From Nageia nagi (Eukaryota > Pinophyta): a stretch of 64,000 nt of DNA. A model generated the notes under the pieces. That model made no database searches, was not told the origin of the DNA, and saw only the letters and a program-made list of their open reading frames with translations. A program made the position numbers and the translations under genes. Positions 60,258 through 64,000 of the stretch are shown here, piece after piece (the stretch's first letter is position 1; every line of letters begins with the position of its first letter). The stretch covers positions 108,686,001 through 108,750,000 of the forward strand of contig JBITNC010000001.1 in assembly GCA_050084985.1 (NCBI GenBank), written 5' to 3'.

Positions 60258-63200
60258 TTACCCTCAAGAATGTGATTCTATAAGAATAACAATATTCTAG
60301 AGGCTCTTTGGGGTCTTTAGCCTACTAAAGAAGAGAACCCTTAATGACTACTTCCATTGGCTTTCCCCAATGTATCTATATACGTGTCCTATAATTGTGC
60401 TATTAATTATATAGGAAATAAGGACTTAAGTTTTGTAAATAGGTCTTGGAGGTCCTTGTCATCTACTTGTTGTATAACAGAGCATGCTTGAAATTTTGCA
60501 ATGTTTGCTCTAAAGCTTGTTAGAACATCTTTTAGCCTTTCAACATTCAAAAATATTGCAATATCTTTGTGAGCTAATTCATTCATTTCTTAGAGATCTA
60601 AGAATTTTGAAATAAATTTATTATAGAATCTTTTTCAAATAATGATTTTTTATTGGACACCCAATGGTCAATGCTACTATGCACATCTACCTCTTCCCAT
60701 AATTTGGGAGCCTTCAATTGAATCAAAGAATTAAAATGCATATATACAAAACTAACTTCAACTTTCAATTGAGCCTTTTCTAGGTCCAAGGTCATTGCTA
60801 AGTTTTTCAAGTCATAAATATCTCTCAATCTCCTCAAAATTATTTTCCTAAGCCTTGATGTCACCATGGCCAAATCTTTCTTTATAATCACCCGTAGCCA
60901 ACATTGCATTTCTTTAATTTCTTCATTTGGGGCTAATAGAGCTAATTGTTGTAATGCAACCTAAGAATCATATAAAATAATAGCTTGTTCTATTTGATTT
61001 CTCAAATTGTAGAGTTTAGGTAGGCTTACCATCTTCTCTTTAGCCCGCTTAGCCAAGTTTTTCTTGAAATCTTTGACTATTTGCAATAGCTTTATTTTAT
61101 CATCATTCAAAATTTTATTTGTTGTTGTTGTATTATTCAACTCCTCTTCCATTTTCTAAGCTTTTTTCATATCCACTATGTTGGATTGAATTTTTAATTT
61201 CTCAATTTGCTTCTTTAATTTATCCAACTCTACCTTTGCTTCCTTGAGGATTTTATCATACTCAACTTTTTATTTGGCCAATTTCTCAATTAGTTCATTA
61301 TTTTGATTCTTTAATCTAACCATTATTTTATCCTTCTTTGAGCCTTCTTATTTCAATTACTTTTTATTTAATTTTTCTATTTTATTATCCATTGATTAGA
61401 GACTCTTTCCCATTGCAAGGGAAGTGTTAACCAAGAATATATACTGATCCACTATCGAGGCATTTTACATTTTCACATTTATAACTATGGAAAGGGTTTT
61501 CTTTATCTAATTTCTCATCCTTAAAGGGCATTTGTGCTAGTTTTATGCCCCCAAATTTATTACTTTACATAATAATATACCCTAATGTTCCAATAAAGTA
61601 GAGGTTTTATTTATAAATGTGGACCAATTAATTCATTCTACCACTTAGGTAACAAAAATGCTTTTTATTTCATCACCTAAGGTAGTTGAAAAATAAGCTA
61701 AAGAATATTTTGGCATACCCATTTTAGAAGTTGAGGAATGGGTTTCTAAGGAAGCCATATCTTTTTTGTATCTTTGATGTTCTTCTTCTTATTCAATAAC
61801 CATTGCTTTTTCCTTAAGAGTCTCATCCATTGGGTTGGAATCTTTATATTTATCACCATCATCATCATCATCTTTGCCTACATTTTCACTTGCTCTGAGT
61901 TTTTTAGTGCCAAGGATATTTCTTCCCCCTTGTTGCACTTCATCCCCCTATTCTTCTTTAGCCTCCTAATATGCAATAGTATCTTTGCTTTGGGGTTGAT
62001 TGTTTTCTATGTCTACAAGCTTATTTTCTCCAATTCTTTGCTCTACTTCTTTTTCTTATTCCTAGAGGGACAACACCTTAGGTGGTAATGGCCTCTTTAG
62101 AGGTTATGCTCTCTTTGAGGTTTGTTTACCTTTAATGGGCTTCTTAGAAAACTTAATTTTCTTTAATTTCTTAGGGGAAGATTCCCTAGAAGCAATAGGT
62201 ATACCTCTTGATGTATCTTTTCTATTCCTTCCTACTTGCTTAGAGCTTGAACCTTCTTTAATTTTCCTTTTCTTTAGATCATTTAGCTCCTCAGCTCTAT
62301 GTGCTAGTGGTTGAACATCTTGTGATCCCTTCCCTTGAAAATTTGCTAGCAATGGTTACGATTTCTCTATAAAATAAGTCATTATAGTAATATGAGTACC
62401 AATACTTGTTATGTTTAAAATCACCAAAAGGATTATTTTCTACATGCATACCCTTGGTGGTGTATTCAAATATAAATTTTGTAAAATATTAAATTAAATT
62501 TAGCCCTCATTTCATCTCATCTTTAAGTTGGGAAATAACCTCTAGGGCCAAGGCAAAATCTTTCTTCCTTATCTCCCATAATATGTATTTTTTAATCTCT
62601 TCTAGGGCCATCCATGCTTTATCTAATATACAAAATTCCCACTCAAAGAAGGATTGATCTTCTTGATTAGTTTGATTAGAAAAATATTCTATGTGCAGTC
62701 AAGATTCATGGTTGAATATGAGGCACTTCTTTTTAGCCTTAACAATTATTAAAAATCCCCCAATGGGGTCATACATCCAAGGAAGATCTAATTTATCCAA
62801 ATTAAAATTTTGAATCAAAAAATTTGACAAATCCTCTTTACAACCTACTTCTAACAAAGTAAAAGTGGCTTCCACAATTGATATTTTAATCATGGACTTA
62901 AAATTTTTGTCCAACCTTTATCTAGTTTCTATGGCACAAATTTGCCTACCCATTTCCAAATAATATAGTCGTGGAGTAATAAAATTGGGCAATAAAAAGG
63001 TAATTTCAAAAACTTCATACCTTAAAATGACTATCTTCTCTTTGATGAAGTACCAATCTTCAATCCTATTTTTGCTTTGCAAGGCATCCCACACAAATTG
63101 ATGTAGCCTATTTACATTCCATCTTATAATAATTTTCATGGTTGGGATAAAAAACTTCTCAATGAACTCATAATATAAGCCATGTAACTTGGTAAGTACT

Positions 63201-64000
63201 GACACCCTCATCTCAATTGATGTAGGAGCTATAGAAGTGGTTTTCAATAATATGGAAAAACCTTAATTAACCAAAACTTGTAAAGTTTGGTAGACAATCA
63301 GCCACTACAAGTAAGAGGAGTGCCTGAAGTCCACCTTATCAACACTAAACAAATTTCTTTTATTCTCATTTGAAAGAAAAGCAACAAAATCATAGTAAAC
63401 ATAACCTTCAACAATATATGTAAGCCAATCTTACCATGGCTTCATCAACCTCAATCTAGATCACTCACCCTAGAATAACTTCTAGATCTTGGAGGACCTA
63501 TCTATCATGAGATTGGATAAACATTATGATATAATATATCTATTGCATATTGGTTATAGACTTGATGTACTTTTCATAAATCTAATTAGTCATCTCTTCC
63601 TCATTTTGATAGAAATATTTTTTATCCTTATTCATATCAACTTGCTTCTTCACATGCAATTTCCAATCATCTAGAATTATAAAAGCATTTAAAATGGAAG
63701 TAAGGGAGTAGTGTAGGAAAATGTTAGGATGATACTCTATCTCATCTTTTCCCATATTTGATTCTTTATATGCCCTTATCATGTATCCTTGCAGGTTGTG
63801 CCTTAGAGCAATGATAGTTAGCATATTTGGACATGTAAATAACTCATATGGTACAAAATATGTTAGGCATTGGTCAAGCATGACATTATTTCCTACTACC
63901 CTCATCTTTCCTTGTCCATGCCCTTAGGCCTCTAGTGTAGCAATAATGGCTTTTTTGGGTCTACACATCATGTATCCATGTGGTTGAGAACTCCCCTCTT
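60258..64000 (-). pseudogene. X 3' ORF, third copy
   Basis: Reading in from the right edge: NHMDT (about residue 53 of the first copy), the open piece 63582-63905 (PYELFTCPNMLTIIALRHNL), then 62918-63247 (LTKLHGLYYEFIEKFF) and 62699-62914 (MYDPIGGFLIIVKAKKK). Next come the Lys-rich SPKKLKKIKFSKKPIKGK region (62104-62352), an Asp-rich tract with SNPMDE (about 61820-61880) and coiled-coil pieces (60961-61152, 60598-60909). It ends at TTA 60258-60260. The order equals that of the other two copies. Function unknown; the basic region, acidic tract and coiled coil suggest binding to nucleic acid or protein partners, which is inference. Confidence 0.75.

Larger units (their letters stand above)
58421..64000 (-). 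mobile_element. X element, third copy (runs off the right edge)
   Basis: Minus strand: 3' LTR, then the X 3' ORF up to the window edge. Pol would lie to the right of the window. Inserted in or next to repeat B. Confidence 0.8.

Noticed and set aside
61774-62088. 104-codon hydrophobic plus-strand ORF resembling a membrane protein
   Set aside because: It is the complement of the Asp/Lys-rich region of the third X 3' ORF; Phe/Ile-rich reading is expected antisense to GAT/AAA-rich DNA.
1-64000. tRNA, rRNA or intact host gene
   Set aside because: I found no cloverleaf-like or conserved rRNA stretch, and every recognised protein domain belongs to a transposable element or lies inside one.

Overview
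The window looks like intergenic DNA of a plant nuclear genome. It is very AT-rich (about 30% GC by eye) and CG- and CAG/CTG-poor. Almost everything I recognise is broken, nested LTR-retrotransposon sequence of the Ty3/gypsy superfamily; I see no intact host gene, tRNA or rRNA. Reading frames are cut mainly by TAG, TAA and TGA codons where Q or R codons would be expected, as after long-term deamination of methylated CG and CHG sites. Large size, old nested elements and extreme AT bias suit a gymnosperm-like giant genome. Welwitschia, known for a deamination-driven GC-poor genome, is one candidate, but the species cannot be fixed from this window.

Layout. 1-2767 (+): 3' half of a chromodomain-bearing gypsy element ending in a 405-bp LTR. 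2775-3835 (-): RT/RNase H fragment of a Tat/Athila-type element. 3862-21267: three pieces of one family, here called X. These are an LTR fragment (+), a 10.9-kb 5'-truncated element (-), and a fragment (+) carrying the same 3' ORF and LTR, so the block is a large imperfect inverted repeat. X has two unusual traits: an extra RNase H lies between protease and RT, and a ~1300-codon ORF of unknown function lies between integrase and the 3' LTR. A third copy of this ORF and LTR fills 58421-64000 (-).

21778-52248 (-) is read as one giant Tat/Ogre-like element, T1: 5' LTR, PBS, gag, PR, RT, RH, aRH, IN, long 3' region, PPT, 3' LTR. Its 3' region carries an antisense gene with a plant mobile domain (PMD)-like protein, a TATA box and a plausible in-frame intron. 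T1 has been invaded by a complete 8421-bp Tat element, T2 (29695-38115, + strand, 780-bp LTRs, GTTAT target duplication). A second insertion splits its aRH; this one holds a 57-bp minisatellite and a 1060-bp CACTA transposon with a CAT duplication. T1 itself sits in a repeat (B) whose copy at 57951-58420 resembles the empty site. Right of T1 lie a 749-bp solo LTR with ATTTG duplications, a coding-like minus-strand relic, and a second candidate solo LTR.

The likely order of events is old X and T1 insertions, then T2 and the CACTA insertion into T1, then solo-LTR formation and extensive C-to-T decay. All coding features are therefore annotated as pseudogenes.
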